Under the pieces are notes generated by a model. It was not told the DNA's origin. It worked only from the letters and a program-made list of their open reading frames with translations, and made no database searches. Positions 46,260 through 56,644 of a stretch of DNA of 64,000 bases are shown here, one piece after another. Made by a program: the position numbers and the translations under genes. The stretch's first letter is position 1. Each line of letters starts with the position of its first letter. The DNA lies in the NCBI GenBank assembly GCA_013115135.1, contig JABANP010000191.1, positions 1 through 64,000 on the forward strand. Reading direction: 5' to 3'. Source of the DNA: Perkinsus olseni. Its lineage: Eukaryota > Perkinsozoa > Perkinsida > Perkinsidae.

Positions 46260-47331
46260 GTGTATCTCATTATAGTGTTTCATCAATGCTGGCCTCTCTC
46301 GTGTTGTGATGGGCGTCTCAGGCTGTCTGCTGCCAGCTTGTTGGTGATGGTTGAAGTGGCCGCTTCTACGGTGGGAATGGTGGAGCCTAGCAACTCCGGC
46401 AGGCCTAGCTCAGCGAGGAGGGCTCCAAGTCCGTGTCCTCCGGTATGTGATGTACCTCGACTCGGCTCTGCACCACACAGGAAAGTAGCGGTAGGGGCGA
46501 CGGGGCAGTGCTAGGTGAAGCCGTGCTGCTGCTACTGCTGTGTGGTAGGTGTCGGAGAGGCGATTGCCGCACCGCAGGAGTAATGTTTCGGACTCGGGAT
46601 TGCCCCGCGTGGTGGTGGAGGTAGTGGTAGGGTCATCCTCGTAGTGGGACCGGCCCGTGCTCGGTGATTCTCGAATGGGTTATTCGTTCACATTCACGTT
46701 CTCGTCGAGTCCCTAATATAGATCTCGCCACATGCTCGACATTTACCGTTTTACCGTTCGCTAGCCCTGGGCATGACTTAGTATATCTGCTTACTGAGGC
46801 CGCCTTTCCTCCAGGTTCCGTCGTCATCCCCATGCCCCAGTCTAAGGCTGTCTGCCCTGCCGCCGCTCACTCCTCCAAGGTCCAGAGGGATCGGTAGGAA
46901 GAGACGTCGTGAGAGTATCGAGGACAGCAGCAGAGTGCGGGATGATTCCAGGGCTAGTAATACCAGCAGCAGCAGCAGCACTGCACCTCCTAGTGGAACT
47001 GACGGTGGGATGAGGTATTCTGTCGGACAGGTACGGTGCTTCCACCGTCGCCTAGAGAATGCAAGAAGGACGAGGACGATGAGAATGAAGGAGAAGGGGA
47101 TGGGGTGAAGTCACCCGACTCGGTGACTCCGAGGGTAACGAAGCGGCGAATGGTGAAGTCTGAGGCGGGAGAGGAGAGCGGTAATGAGCAAGAGGAAGAG
47201 ACTTCAGGAAAGGGCCTGCTCGGGTAGTGTGCCGCGCCCTGTTGATTGCGTTGAGGAAATGCAAGATAGCAAGTGGCCTGCTTCTCCACAGGTATATTTC
47301 AGCAGTATTTCGATCTCGTAACAGTATGTAA
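46260..47331 (+). CDS. Uncharacterised acidic nuclear-type protein
   Basis: Segments read EVAASTVGMVEPSNSGRPSS, then NIDLATCSTFTVLPFASPGH with DLVYLLTEAAFPPGSVV, then KRRRESIEDSSRVRDDSRAS with a poly-Ser run, then an acidic stretch KKDEDDENEGEGDGVKSPDS and TKRRMVKSEAGEESGNEQEE. A 68-nt intron (47224-47291) carrying the GCAAGAT cassette precedes a short last exon ending RSRNSM at 47331. Basic patches alternating with acidic, Ser-rich stretches are typical of nuclear proteins. No domain is recognised and the start was not found. Confidence 0.4.
47224..47291 (+). repeat. Intron with GCAAGAT cassette
   Basis: A 68-nt GT-AG intron containing GCGTTGAGGAAATGCAAGAT and AGCAAG (47248-47273), close to the intron at 41603 in esterase D. 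Confidence 0.65.
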
Positions 47332-47444
47332 TTAATACGCGCACGAGCCTACGGTTTCACTCCACGTGGAAGTCTCTCGGGTTGCGTTCGGTTGGGGCTG
47401 TGACTGGAGCCAGGTTGTGGTTGTTATTGATTGTGTACAGTAGA

Positions 47445-49928
47445 ATGGCTCGTGAAGCGAAGGTGGAGATAGGGGCGTGCGTGCAGTGCACGGCCCTGCG
47501 GCCACCTCGTCCGAGGCACCACTCGCTGCTGAGGGGTGCGGTTGAGGACAAGATGGTGGTGGCAGTGGGGACTATGTCGATGGACAGGTGGGGAGCGTCG
47601 AACTGGGGGTGACCGCTGCACTACTTTATTATGTCCATCAGGGCGAACGCTGTTGAGGTCATGGAGTACGATCCTTCGACGGAGCAGCTTGTGAGGTCGG
47701 AGAGCATCGAGCACCCCTTCCCTGTAAGTGATTATCATGGCAGTGGACTGAGGGATGGTGTTGGGGTCAGGTTGGCAGAATACTCTGGGCGCCGGAGAAC
47801 GCTGTCAAGCAAGAATCGGAGGATTTTATATCCTGGTAGACGGGGTAGCGGGGGACGGGGTTGATAAACCGATGGGTGTACTGGCCGAGGTTGGCTTGTG
47901 TTTTTTCGCGGAGAATCGCGAGCACCTTGTGGCGCTGTGTTGAGTGAGGCGCTGCCAAGCACGACTGTAGCATATTGGGCTCGGCTGGTATCTGGGAGGT
48001 GTCCTCGATGCATTGCTTCTGGAGGGGAACCTATCCGTGTATGTCAGCTCGGACCAGCTTCGTTTATGGCGACGAGAAGGTCGAGGGCTGAGCTTCAAAC
48101 TAGCAGGGATCTTCCGACCAGGTCCAGGATGCTCTGGTGGAGGCGCGTAAGACCTTGAACTCGTCGAGAAGGCTAGATACCGTCACTCAGGCCGTGCTGT
48201 CCTTACTCTGGAGTGGCGTGGAGTGGGGACAGGCTGGCCGCCTGCACTCGGTCAGGGCTGCTCATGATTTGGAGCACCACCACGTACGATATACTACGGT
48301 GCTCGGACTTCGGTAACGACACCTCCAATCCTATGGTGAGAGGGGAGCATCCTGGCACAGTAGAGGACGGAGGCGTATTGGTGGACAGTCCCTTGCTTCG
48401 ATCAGTCTCTATGCGACGTGGCCTTCGTGGCTCCTGATGTGCTGGCTGTTTGCAACACTAGAGGAGAAGTGCTCCTCGTAGACTTGGCTGAGGAGGATGC
48501 TGACGATGCTGCAGTGGTTGTAAGCATCATCGAGGGCTGCGCCGTCAGGGCGGGATTGCCTTGCTCGGATAGGTTCAGCGGCCTCCTGAGGAGTTCTCGG
48601 AGCAGATGACTTGGTAAAGGCGAGAAGGCTCCTTCCTCTGCTTCCAGTGGGAGCTTCGCGTTCGCTCAGTTTCATGGCTGCTTCCGACCACGGCTGCCTC
48701 GGGGTGGTCATGCAGGAGACAGGCGAGGTGGTCTGTTACCGATTTGAGATGAAGGGGGAGGAAGGAAAACTACGCTACCTGGCGATAAGTGGGCGAAAGC
48801 CTCTTCCACGTGCGTGTGGTGCGACTCGTGTCCTCTTCAGTCTACACGGAGTCATCTGTGGCGGCGGCGACCCTCGCTTCTAGTGAGGGGTCCACAGGGT
48901 AGTAGGGAGGGATGCTCGTACGCTGGCTGATTGAGGAATTTGGCTACTGGGAAAGGGCTCGTAGTTTGATTGCGATTTGTTTGTTTTTGTTTGTTGGCGT
49001 TGGATAATAATAACGCATGCTGCATAGCTGTGTTTCCGTGAAGAGTCGCGACTGAGTCGATGACGCTGAGTCGATGACTCGGAGTCGCCGGTAGGGCAGT
49101 GGTTGAGGTCGAGCAGACATGGATCGTGATAGTCATAATGATCGTAGCCTCAAAGTGATCGACACCTTTACGCTCCACCACTGCGTTCGATAATGTGAAG
49201 ATTTCTCTTTAGTCTGAGCCTCTTCGACGGCTTCTTTTCAGGCCTGTTCTCTGCACAGCGAACGACAACGGGACTCTATCGCTGTGGAAATGGCCGGAGG
49301 AAGGTGACCCTCTTCCACCATGATACCACTCCATCACTTTGTGCTCAGCTCGTGGTGGCCCCTTCCCTGCTGCCCGTATGCGACCTCTCTACCAATGGTC
49401 CTTAAGTCTGTCTAACCAGGAGGGTCTGGTCTCTTCCCTTCAGCTATGCTCCAAGGAGCATCTGGCTCCCCCAAGTGGCTGTGGACAGGTGGTACAGTTT
49501 TACTTTGCTGTGAAGGTTCACCATAGCATTGGGCGTTTTACTGCAAGAAGCTCGCCTTATAGGTATCGTCGTCATTGATGAGTCCTCCTCAGGCGTTGGT
49601 CGTGAGCACAACGGGCGGCAGAGTTATCCTCACCTTCCTCCCAGAGGACCTGCCCACCACTTGGGACGACCATGAGCAGCCCCGCCAACCCAGCAAGGCC
49701 CCGAGACTGAGCACGACCTCTACCGCCAATGGCCGTACACGTGAGGCCCTCGTTGATATACGTGCAGTACTGTCTCTCTCAGGTCTCTCTGCGGCATCCA
49801 GGGTTTCGGAGACGGGCAGGGTAAGTTGGGTGGTCCTTAACCTGATGAGCTATGGATGGTATCAGGAACGTCCGTGGGTCCTCGAGTCTTCCACTATCCG
49901 CTCATCGCCGATGTCGGCAGCCGACTGA
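47445..49928 (+). CDS. WD40-repeat protein
   Basis: Starts MAREAKVEIGACVQCTALRP. Beta-propeller blades are visible: MVVAVGTMSMD, VEVMEYDPSTEQLVRSESIE, VGRILWAPENAV, VYVSSDQLRLWRREGRG, VAWSGDRLAACTRSGLLMIW, DVAFVAPDVLAVCNTRGEVL, HGCLGVVMQETGEVVCYRF, CTANDNGTLSLWKWPEEGD and ALVVSTTGGRVILTFLPEDL. The first blades (the HPFPVGRILWAPEN region) resemble the DCAF7/TTG1 type, but later blades do not follow that family well. WD40 propellers are scaffolds. At least ten introns; the end at 49928 is approximate. Confidence 0.6.
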
Positions 49929-50091
49929 TACTGATAATACCGAAAGGCACGTTTTCATACCCACGAAGTGGATGTTGATTTCCTTTCAATTCGGGTCGGG
50001 GGGACGATGTCTGACGGGGCTGTCGAGGAAGAGGTATCGCCCGTAGGCCCCTTTGCCTAACCTTAATGGAATTCAATCGTAGGAAGGAAAC

Positions 50092-51074
50092 ATGAGGTTA
50101 CGGGCGACCGAGGTGAGCCCCGACACGACGCCTCCAAGTACCGGCTCTCCCCCTCAGGCAATACTTGTTGCAGCAGCTCCTCCTCCTCCCCGAGCGGAGG
50201 ACTACCCATCGTGGACGGCCATTGCCCTCACCTGGTTGGCTCTCTTCGCCCTGGGCTTCGGATTTGCGTAAGACAGCTCGATAGCCACACTCCTGCTCGA
50301 GAAGATTTGTCTTTGTCGGCACCGCGACTCAATCGTTCTCCTTGTGACTGCTCCCGCGTGAAACCGGCACTTCCGGAGTTCTCTTGGGTTCTTGGGCTAG
50401 ATGTCGCCGCTTCCGTTGTGGTTTCTCTGGAGCTGGGGGAGAGGCCATAGTCTCTTCGAATGAGGATGTGCTTGAGGGAGCCCTGTAGGTATCTACTGTT
50501 GTGGTATCGGCAGCGCAAGCATGAGAAAGTTGTGGAGAGACGCCAGAAGATACTCGAGAAGCAGCGCTTAAAACGAGAATCATTGAACGCGCGTAAGTGC
50601 TGGTCGGGGCTGTCAGGGCCGAGGGTTTCTCGAAGCGGTTTGTCATGCTTGATGTGCTCAGTCTTGGCAGCTGATGGAGGTGAGGAGGCCGCGCCGCGGA
50701 GAGAGAGGAAAACGAAGATTGGTCGGACGAGGAGAGACGACGGAGGTGACCGCAGTCCGGAGAAGGCGCCAAGAGAGGTCAGTGCGAGACTTATAATTCC
50801 CCTTCTCTGGCTGCCATCATTAGCCTTGCATTGGCGGATGTGCTTCATGGGGGCTTGCTGCTGCAGGTGGTGCCGCGACGTCATGAGCATCATCGTCGTA
50901 AAGTGAAGGAACGGACCCGACCTCGTGTGCCTCCTTCCCAGTCACCCTCGGCCAGCCCTGAGGAGAGGGGTACTGCTGGTAGGTCTCTCCTGGTTCAGGC
51001 CTTGATGCTTCTTGTCAGGCCGGTCCCCACCGGAAGGTCAAATTCGGAAGAGCAAGTTAGGTCACCATGGCTGA
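50092..51074 (+). CDS. Small one-helix protein, VIMP/selenoprotein S-like
   Basis: N-terminus is Pro/Thr-rich, followed by a membrane helix WTAIALTWLALFALGFGFA (50213-50269). After an intron of about 217 nt comes YLLLWYRQRKHEKVVERRQK with ILEKQRLKRESLNA, which resembles the helix of VIMP/SELENOS (VKRQEAL...RLKMQEELNA). A basic Pro/Arg-rich tail ends RKSKLGHHG with UGA at 51072-51074, then GGT and nine more codons to a TAG at 51105. SELENOS normally ends in a Gly-Sec-Gly context in its disordered tail. SELENOS works in ER-associated degradation. Family assignment rests on one short helix and the topology, so is tentative. Confidence 0.35.
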
Positions 51075-51129
51075 GGTATGATCATCATCATGTTGCCATG
51101 CTACTAGAGACCACTACCTGTTGTTGCCC

Positions 51130-51182
51130 GAAGCCTCGCGTTCATCGGCGGAGCGACGCCGCCATTCGTCGCGAGGGGCTTC
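51130..51182. repeat. GC-rich compound hairpin
   Basis: GAAGCC-TCGCG pairs with CGCGA-GG-GGCTTC (2-nt bulge), and inside it GGCGG pairs with CCGCC. It lies between the VIMP-like gene and the next start and includes GCGGAGCGACG, a variant of the intron cassette at 61931. It does not have the UGA/GA quartet expected of a SECIS element. Confidence 0.6.
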
Positions 51183-51208
51183 CGTGGCGACGCTGGCGTG
51201 TCAGTTTC

Positions 51209-51895
51209 ATGCCTGGCATTGTATCTGCTCCTCCTCCCTCTCCTCCTGCGCCTGCTGTTGTACTATCCGAGATGCCTGCCGGTGACGTCCCGAACAACGC
51301 TTCTGCTGCTGAGCTCAGCTGGGGACAGCAAATTAAACGCTGGTTTAACCTCAACTTCGTCATGCCGGCCAGGAGCCTGGAGAAGCTGGACTTGGGATCG
51401 GCCATTCTACTAGGTGAAGCGTTCACAGCGATATGCGACTTAGCCATGTCCTCAGGGTTCTGGTTTGGGATTTTCCCCATCCCCGGCACGAGTACGGCGT
51501 TACTCGGCGCTTTCCTGGTCATGTTCCGCAGAAGTAGATGGACGAAATGGTGTAGGATAACTGCTGAGCTCCCTCGCCCCAGTAGCATCTCAGGTCCCAA
51601 CGCGCCGCAGTCTACCATAGCCCTTGGCGTCAACTTACTGTGCACTCCCCTTTGCATCGGACTCATCCCTGTATGGCTGCGGCTCGGTAAGGCCTCAGTC
51701 GGTGCTGCGTGTCCTATCCGTTTTCGGTCAGGCGCCCTCGTATCACCCCCAAGGTTTGCAGGCTGTGACCCCGACTCTATCGTCAGCGCTATCAAGGCGA
51801 GTAACGGCTTCTTGGCGGTCCTTCGAGCCCTTCAAGCCTTCGCCTCTTGCATGGGGCTCTGCATCATCGTCTACCTTGCGTTCACACGCCAGTAG
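51209..51895 (+). CDS. Multi-span membrane protein, uncharacterised
   Basis: Start MPGIVSAPPPSPPAPAVVLS (51209); then QQIKRWFNLNFVMPARSLEK and about four hydrophobic segments: LLGEAFTAICDLAMSSGFWF, TSTALLGAFLVMF, TIALGVNLLCTPLCIGLIPV and FASCMGLCIIVYLAFTRQ, which ends the protein at 51895. One intron of 45 nt near 51689-51733 is likely and divisible by three, so reading through it does not break the frame. The Pro-rich cytosolic start followed by clustered helices is seen in small ER or Golgi proteins. The frame is open upstream into the preceding gene, so a fusion cannot be excluded. Confidence 0.5.
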   Translation: MPGIVSAPPPSPPAPAVVLSEMPAGDVPNNASAAELSWGQQIKRWFNLNFVMPARSLEKLDLGSAILLGEAFTAICDLAMSSGFWFGIFPIPGTSTALLGAFLVMFRRSRWTKWCRITAELPRPSSISGPNAPQSTIALGVNLLCTPLCIGLIPVWLRLGKASVGAACPIRFRSGALVSPPRFAGCDPDSIVSAIKASNGFLAVLRALQAFASCMGLCIIVYLAFTRQ

Positions 51896-52108
51896 TGGCT
51901 GTTGTGTGGTGGCTGATGTTAAGGCCACAGGGAAGTGCCAGACTGCCTGTGCTGAGGCCCGAGTCACGGGAATGAGTATCAGCATCGAGATTTGTCACGA
52001 CTATAGAATTTTTCAGTGTTATGCATTTTGTATATGTTTTTGATGGACCCTGTTGAGTTTTTACGCCCTTCAATCATTCGGATGCGTTCCGTAGTAGCGG
52101 GTGGGCTT

Positions 52109-54695
52109 ATGCTTCGTCTCCGTGTCCGAGGCCGGCATCGATGGCAAGGTAGTTGATTTGTTCGCTCCGAGGATGCCAGGTCGAAAGCTGATCGTGAAGG
52201 GCCGAGCTGCCCATCCGTCGGTCGTACAGAGACGCCAGGAGCTTGCTCGGGCCAAGGCCGAGTTCGAGGCTGTGCGGAGTGAGAAGACTCTGGTGAAGAT
52301 ACGCTGGGAACACAAGCCTCAGAAGATGCTCTGGGGTGAGGCGCTGGCTCACATGTCAAGCGTTGTGAAGTGTCCCTGCTCAGTGTCCTCCAGCTGCTTC
52401 AAAGGCCATGTCTTGTCGACGCCAGAGCGACCAGCATTCTACCTCGGCCCAATGCCTGGCTTCTTCGATGGTGATGTCATGCAAGTGGTGAGGACTCCTA
52501 GTAGCGGGGTTGTTGTTGACGGCCCAGTCGTGCTCGTCAGGTCCGGTCGGTCTCCGCCCATCCAGGGCTTCACCCCACCCTCAGGCCGAACAAGCTCTTG
52601 CCGCCGCCGAAGGTCAGAGTGCTGCCGTGTATAGATGAGGGACACAGGGTACAGTACCCGTTGCTTGCATCGACGGCCGAATCTGAGAGCATCACGTTGA
52701 GGAACTCTAAGGAGATGCAAGCGAAGCAAGATTCTCTAAGCGACGAGTCCTTAGCATACACCTTTCGGCAGAGGCTTCGAGGCATCACCGCCGATGGGCT
52801 TGAGGTCCTCGCCGGTCGGATGCAGGACCGGTCGGATCTTCCCCCGGTTTTGTGGCGGGTGCTCGGCCGCTACGTTGGGCGGCGGTGTGCTGAGCTTCCC
52901 CTCTCGACTATACACTGCCTCCTGACCACTGACATGGCGGTGTACTGCGAGGACTGGCACCTCATCAAGTCTGGCCTGGAGGTGCACCTGAGGGAGTTCG
53001 CCCGGTGCCCCGACGGCGAGTTCGGGATGGCCGGTCAATTTGGCGTTGTTGAAGGTTGTATCCCAATTGCCGCGAAAAGTAGCCGCCGGCCTGGCAGCGC
53101 CCCTCGGCAATTTCCTGGCGCGCGCCGTGCCCTTGATGGACAGCAGAACCCTTGAGGAAGTATGCCGATTTGCTGTTGCCTTTGAGTCGGTATGGTGTAG
53201 CCGAGGGTTGGTGGAATGCTGCTGCTGTCAAGATGGCGTCGCTCGGGCCCCCTGAGGCAGCAGTGTCGAGGATGGAGGGCCTGCTGCAGGCTGCTCAGGT
53301 CAGCAGGGCCACGCGCAAGCTACTTGGTGAGGTCCTCAGAGACTCGACATCATCGACTGCGCAAGAGGATGCCTCTCTGAGCCCCACGGAGGACCCCAAA
53401 CCAGTGCTGCTGCAATCCATGTCCGACGCTCAGACGTCTACTCTCACGGTACAGGCCAGGGTTCCTGAGGGCTCGGAGGCGTTGGCCAGGGGCGAGAGTC
53501 GGAGGGCAGCTCGGTATGATGAAGTGGTCCAATCGAGCATGCCCAAGTACCCTGTGTATCCCCTCTCGTCCACACCGATACTGTGGCATCTGTCCCCTCC
53601 CCACTTCACAAGAGAGGTGTTCAACCTTACTGCCCATAAGGTAACGTCAGGCTCAGCCTAGGATGCATCATCCGACCCTGGTCCTCCTCAGTTGGCGCTT
53701 GTTGTTCGCTCCGCTGCGGCCGACGGTTGTGGCCTTGGCTTTCGGGAGAGGCATCGAGGCCTGCCGCGAAGGCTCACTGACAGAGCTAGGGCGGAGGACT
53801 TTGCGGGAGTCCTGGTATCGGCGGCTCTGTCCCGAGTAGGTAGCGACCATCGGCTGGCCTTGGCAGCAGCACTGCGCTTCAGGTCGACCGCTTCTCCCAT
53901 CGTGATCTGTGCATAGTCATCCAGTCGGTGGGGTCCCTCTATCGTACCCGACTAGTATCCGAGGTTGACGCTAGGACAGTACTAGAGCCAGCACTAGCCA
54001 GGCTGATGACCAACGAGGCCGTCAAACGGACTCTACCGATTGACCTGGCCCGAGTGGTATCTGGCGTGAAGTAAGGATCGTGCGGAAGTCTACTGTGATG
54101 TGGTCTTATCATCCTCAGATACCTTCCCGCCTCGGATTGGCGGACCGGTATCATTGCTGGCTTGGAACGCCATACGGTGTTCATCCTTAATCTGCCGTAC
54201 ACAGTTCCCTTGCGAGAGGCCATCCCATCCCGGCGCTCTAGTCTCCCTGTGTGTTGCCTGGAGTGCCATGCGAGGGAGTGGCAGGGCTCTCAGGCTACTG
54301 GCCAACCACTTGCCCAAGCGCAAGGGCGACCTTGGCCCGGCAGAGTGGGTCCGGTGTGTCCAGGCCCTCAGCTCAGCGAAGGGCGGATGGTCACGCCGGA
54401 AACGGAGGCTTGAAAGACGACTGGCACGTGTGCGCTGCTGACCATGTTTCTGACCAATAGTGGTTTCTGCAGTACCCCAATCGTGTTGAGCGTTCAATGA
54501 TAGAGAAGCTTCATCCAGCAGTTGCCCCGGTGGATGCTGCTTGGTTTTGGTCTGCGGCGTGTTGCTCCTCCTGTTTGTCGAAGAGCAAGCCTACGCGTCG
54601 TGGCTACTGCGGGGTTCTGCTCGGCCAAGGAAACACCGAGTGAAAGGAGAAGACGCAGACGGATGAGGGCTAGTGATGAAGACATGGAGCTGTGA
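52109..54695 (+). CDS. Organelle-targeted helical-repeat protein
   Basis: N-terminus MLRLRVRGRHRWQG joins across a 31-nt intron (52149-52179) to RKLIVKGRAAHPSVVQRRQE; the Arg-rich, acid-free start looks like a mitochondrial presequence. The body consists of helical units: TFRQRLRGITADGLEVLAGR, LWRVLGRYVGRRCAELPLST, LWHLSPPHFTREVFNLTAHK, ARLMTNEAVKRTLPIDLARV, GRALRLLANHLPKRKGDLGP with AEWVRCVQALSSAKGG. Spacing and character resemble the OPR/HPR/FASTK-like repeat proteins that bind organellar RNA in alveolates. A frame break in TTTT (54545-54548) disappears with TTT, giving AAWFGLRRVAPPVCRRA; the tail ERRRRRMRASDEDMEL stops at 54695. RNA binding is inference. Confidence 0.5.
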
Positions 54696-54746
54696 GACCA
54701 GAATGACCAGGCAGTTCTCCGATGAGCTCTGGTCGTCGAGTTCAGG

Positions 54747-55054
54747 ATGGACTTCCAGGAGAAGTTGAAGTGGGCGGCGACGGTGGTCGTAGCAACCGTC
54801 TTGCCTTTGTACGTGATGTACAAGTCCGCTGCCACCAACCTCCGCCAAATACGTAGGGCTTCGATCTGCATGAGAATGATGGTTAGTCCAGCTTTGATCA
54901 GACGGAGCAGTTGGCTTTGCAAGAGGCTGCGGAGCGGCGAGAGTGGCTGCGAATGGCGGCAGTGCACGAGAAGGCTGACCAGAAGTACTCTGCCGATCCC
55001 GCTGAGAGGGCCAAAGGAGAGGCGCAGCTGGCCAGGCCCGGAGAGACGCTATAG
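54747..55054 (+). CDS. Tiny single-helix protein
   Basis: MDFQEKLKWAATVVVATVLP with LYVMYKSA is a short N-terminal membrane helix; an intron starting GTAGGG is followed by an amphipathic helix EQLALQEAAERREWLRMAAV and a charged tail ending RPGETL at 55054. About 85-90 residues. The layout is like small mitochondrial inner-membrane or ER assembly proteins. The exon join does not keep phase exactly, so one base may be wrong or the splice sites differ. Confidence 0.5.
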
Positions 55055-55176
55055 TTTCTGTGCTGTTAATTTTTGAATATTGATGGCTTTGCGTTAATAG
55101 TTGAGTGGTGTTGAGTGGACTGGAGAACTCAGAAGATGCGACAGTGATGAAATTAATTGCCGATGTCATGAGGGTC

Positions 55177-55543
55177 TCATCTATCATCCACAGAGAGATC
55201 GTTGGAGGAGGTCTGAGTGACGGATGACGAATAAGAACACTAGGAAGCCTCGCCACCTTGTTGGCTAGCTCCTGGACGTTCCTCTCCAGCTCATCAACGC
55301 GATTGGTCATATCATCGATACGTCCGACGATAGTATCGGACATGCTTTGGAAAGCGGGTTTGCTGATGGTGATGATGTTGACAGCGGAGCGAAGCTGATA
55401 GGCGCACCATTTCCTTTGAGGAGATTTGAGACGAAGGCTGTGAGCTCTTGGTTGGACTGTTCGGCGGTGGCTGATGCCTCCTGCGAGGTTGTGGACGGCC
55501 GTTCGGCACCTGATTGATGAACGGGTGGCCCCGAGGACGTCAT
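55177..55543 (-). CDS. HSBP1: Heat shock factor-binding protein 1
   Basis: Minus strand: MTSSGPPVHQSGAERPSTTS, then EQSNQELTAFVSNLL, intron, AFQSMSDTIVGRIDDMTNRV with DELERNVQELANK, intron, and a short end TSSNDLSVDDR at 55177. This matches HSBP1 (LLQQMQDKFQTMSDQIIGRI-type heptad repeats), a small coiled-coil trimer that binds HSF1 and attenuates the heat shock response; it also matches roles in WASH complex assembly. The family length is about 75 residues; here a longer disordered N-terminus is present. The intron at 55363-55407 carries the AGCGGAGCGAAGC cassette in antisense orientation relative to the gene. Confidence 0.88.
55363..55407 (-). repeat. Intron with inverted AGCGGAGCGAAGC cassette
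   Basis: A 45-nt intron of HSBP1. The cassette AGCGGAGCGAAGCT sits on the plus strand at 55383-55396, i.e. opposite to the gene, whereas in EMC10 and the glycosyltransferase-like gene it is in gene orientation. Confidence 0.65.
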
Positions 55544-56644
55544 GAGGGAGAGCACCTCCCTGCTCGGCTGAATAAGGTGTGCTGCTGCTCTTGCCGACCT
55601 CAGCCATGAAGGAAAGCAAAGAGAATCTGATAGCACTCAAGCGACCGTTCTTGGCCTCCAGTCAGGGCTTCGCACGCTCTCCAGCGACCGAAAACTCCGC
55701 CACGCACATCTCCTATCATAACATGAGCTTTCACGAGCGATCTCTCACTCTGTGCCTGCGTCGTAAGAGTACTGCATAACAGAAGAAAGGTGATTGATTA
55801 CTGCGTTGCTAACTCAGCCGGGCTAAAGGGTATCGACATCTCGAAAGATCGATTAAGATTCGACCTATTCTCATTATTTAGAAAATCATCACTTGTAGCA
55901 ACGCCAACGAGCTATGCGAGAGTGCTTGTCACCGACACGAACAACCGAACATCCGTAAGGTAAAGATTCTCTCACAGCCGCTGTTGCAGCGTAGTAGACC
56001 GTGGACGTCCATTGACGGAGCGTAACGGTTAAATCCACTGCTCTCACTCATCCTGGTCTGCTCTGTCAGTACCCCTGCGCGACTGGAGGCGCCAAAGTGT
56101 AATAACGGCGACCTCCAGTTATCACACTACGGCGGTTAAACCGCAGTCAGTGAGCGCTAGTTTTCATCACGAGCGTTTTTCGTTGAGGAACCTCAGACAC
56201 AGCCAAAGAATTGTTTGATCCGCACCTCTCCCTCTGGGAGGACTCGGTAAAATACTGTCAATAATTCTCTTGTCATCATAGGGCTTAGACATTCACATGG
56301 CGTCAGCTTCAACCGTGTAACTTCACTGATACCTCTGCGGTGGTAATAGCAAGATAATGGGTTGATTCATCATCGCCAGCAATTCAATATCACACACTGT
56401 CGAGGGAAAATAGCGTGATCGATGCCAAGCGACGGCGCATGATTCACGAACATCATATCGCGCTCGACCATGTAATCGATTTTGTCTCGTGTCGCGTCCC
56501 CGAGAGAAGCGGATTCTCCAGTGTACCGAAACTCTGCGTAGAACCTTTATTCCCCCAACCATTGGCACCCGTGAGAGCTAGTGCTTCCCGAATGGTGGCT
56601 GACCACTTCGCTGATTGGTGAGGGTTGATTATTAACGTACTCGA
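55544..56644. other. Intergenic region, short palindromes
   Basis: No gene is supported. GCGGTTAAACCGC near 56132 is a perfect palindrome-like hairpin and an imperfect inverted repeat (GTGTAATAAC / GTTATCACAC) lies just upstream. An open stretch at 56323-56621 on either strand has no recognisable protein character beyond chance. Confidence 0.45.

Noticed and set aside
51075..51200. SECIS element for the VIMP-like gene
   Set aside because: The strong hairpin at 51130-51182 has no UGA...GA quartet and no AA in the apical loop.
54591..55640. A 349-codon open frame on the minus strand
   Set aside because: It runs through HSBP1 exons in frame only for part of its length and is antisense to the small one-helix gene; the homologous HSBP1 model is much shorter and spliced.
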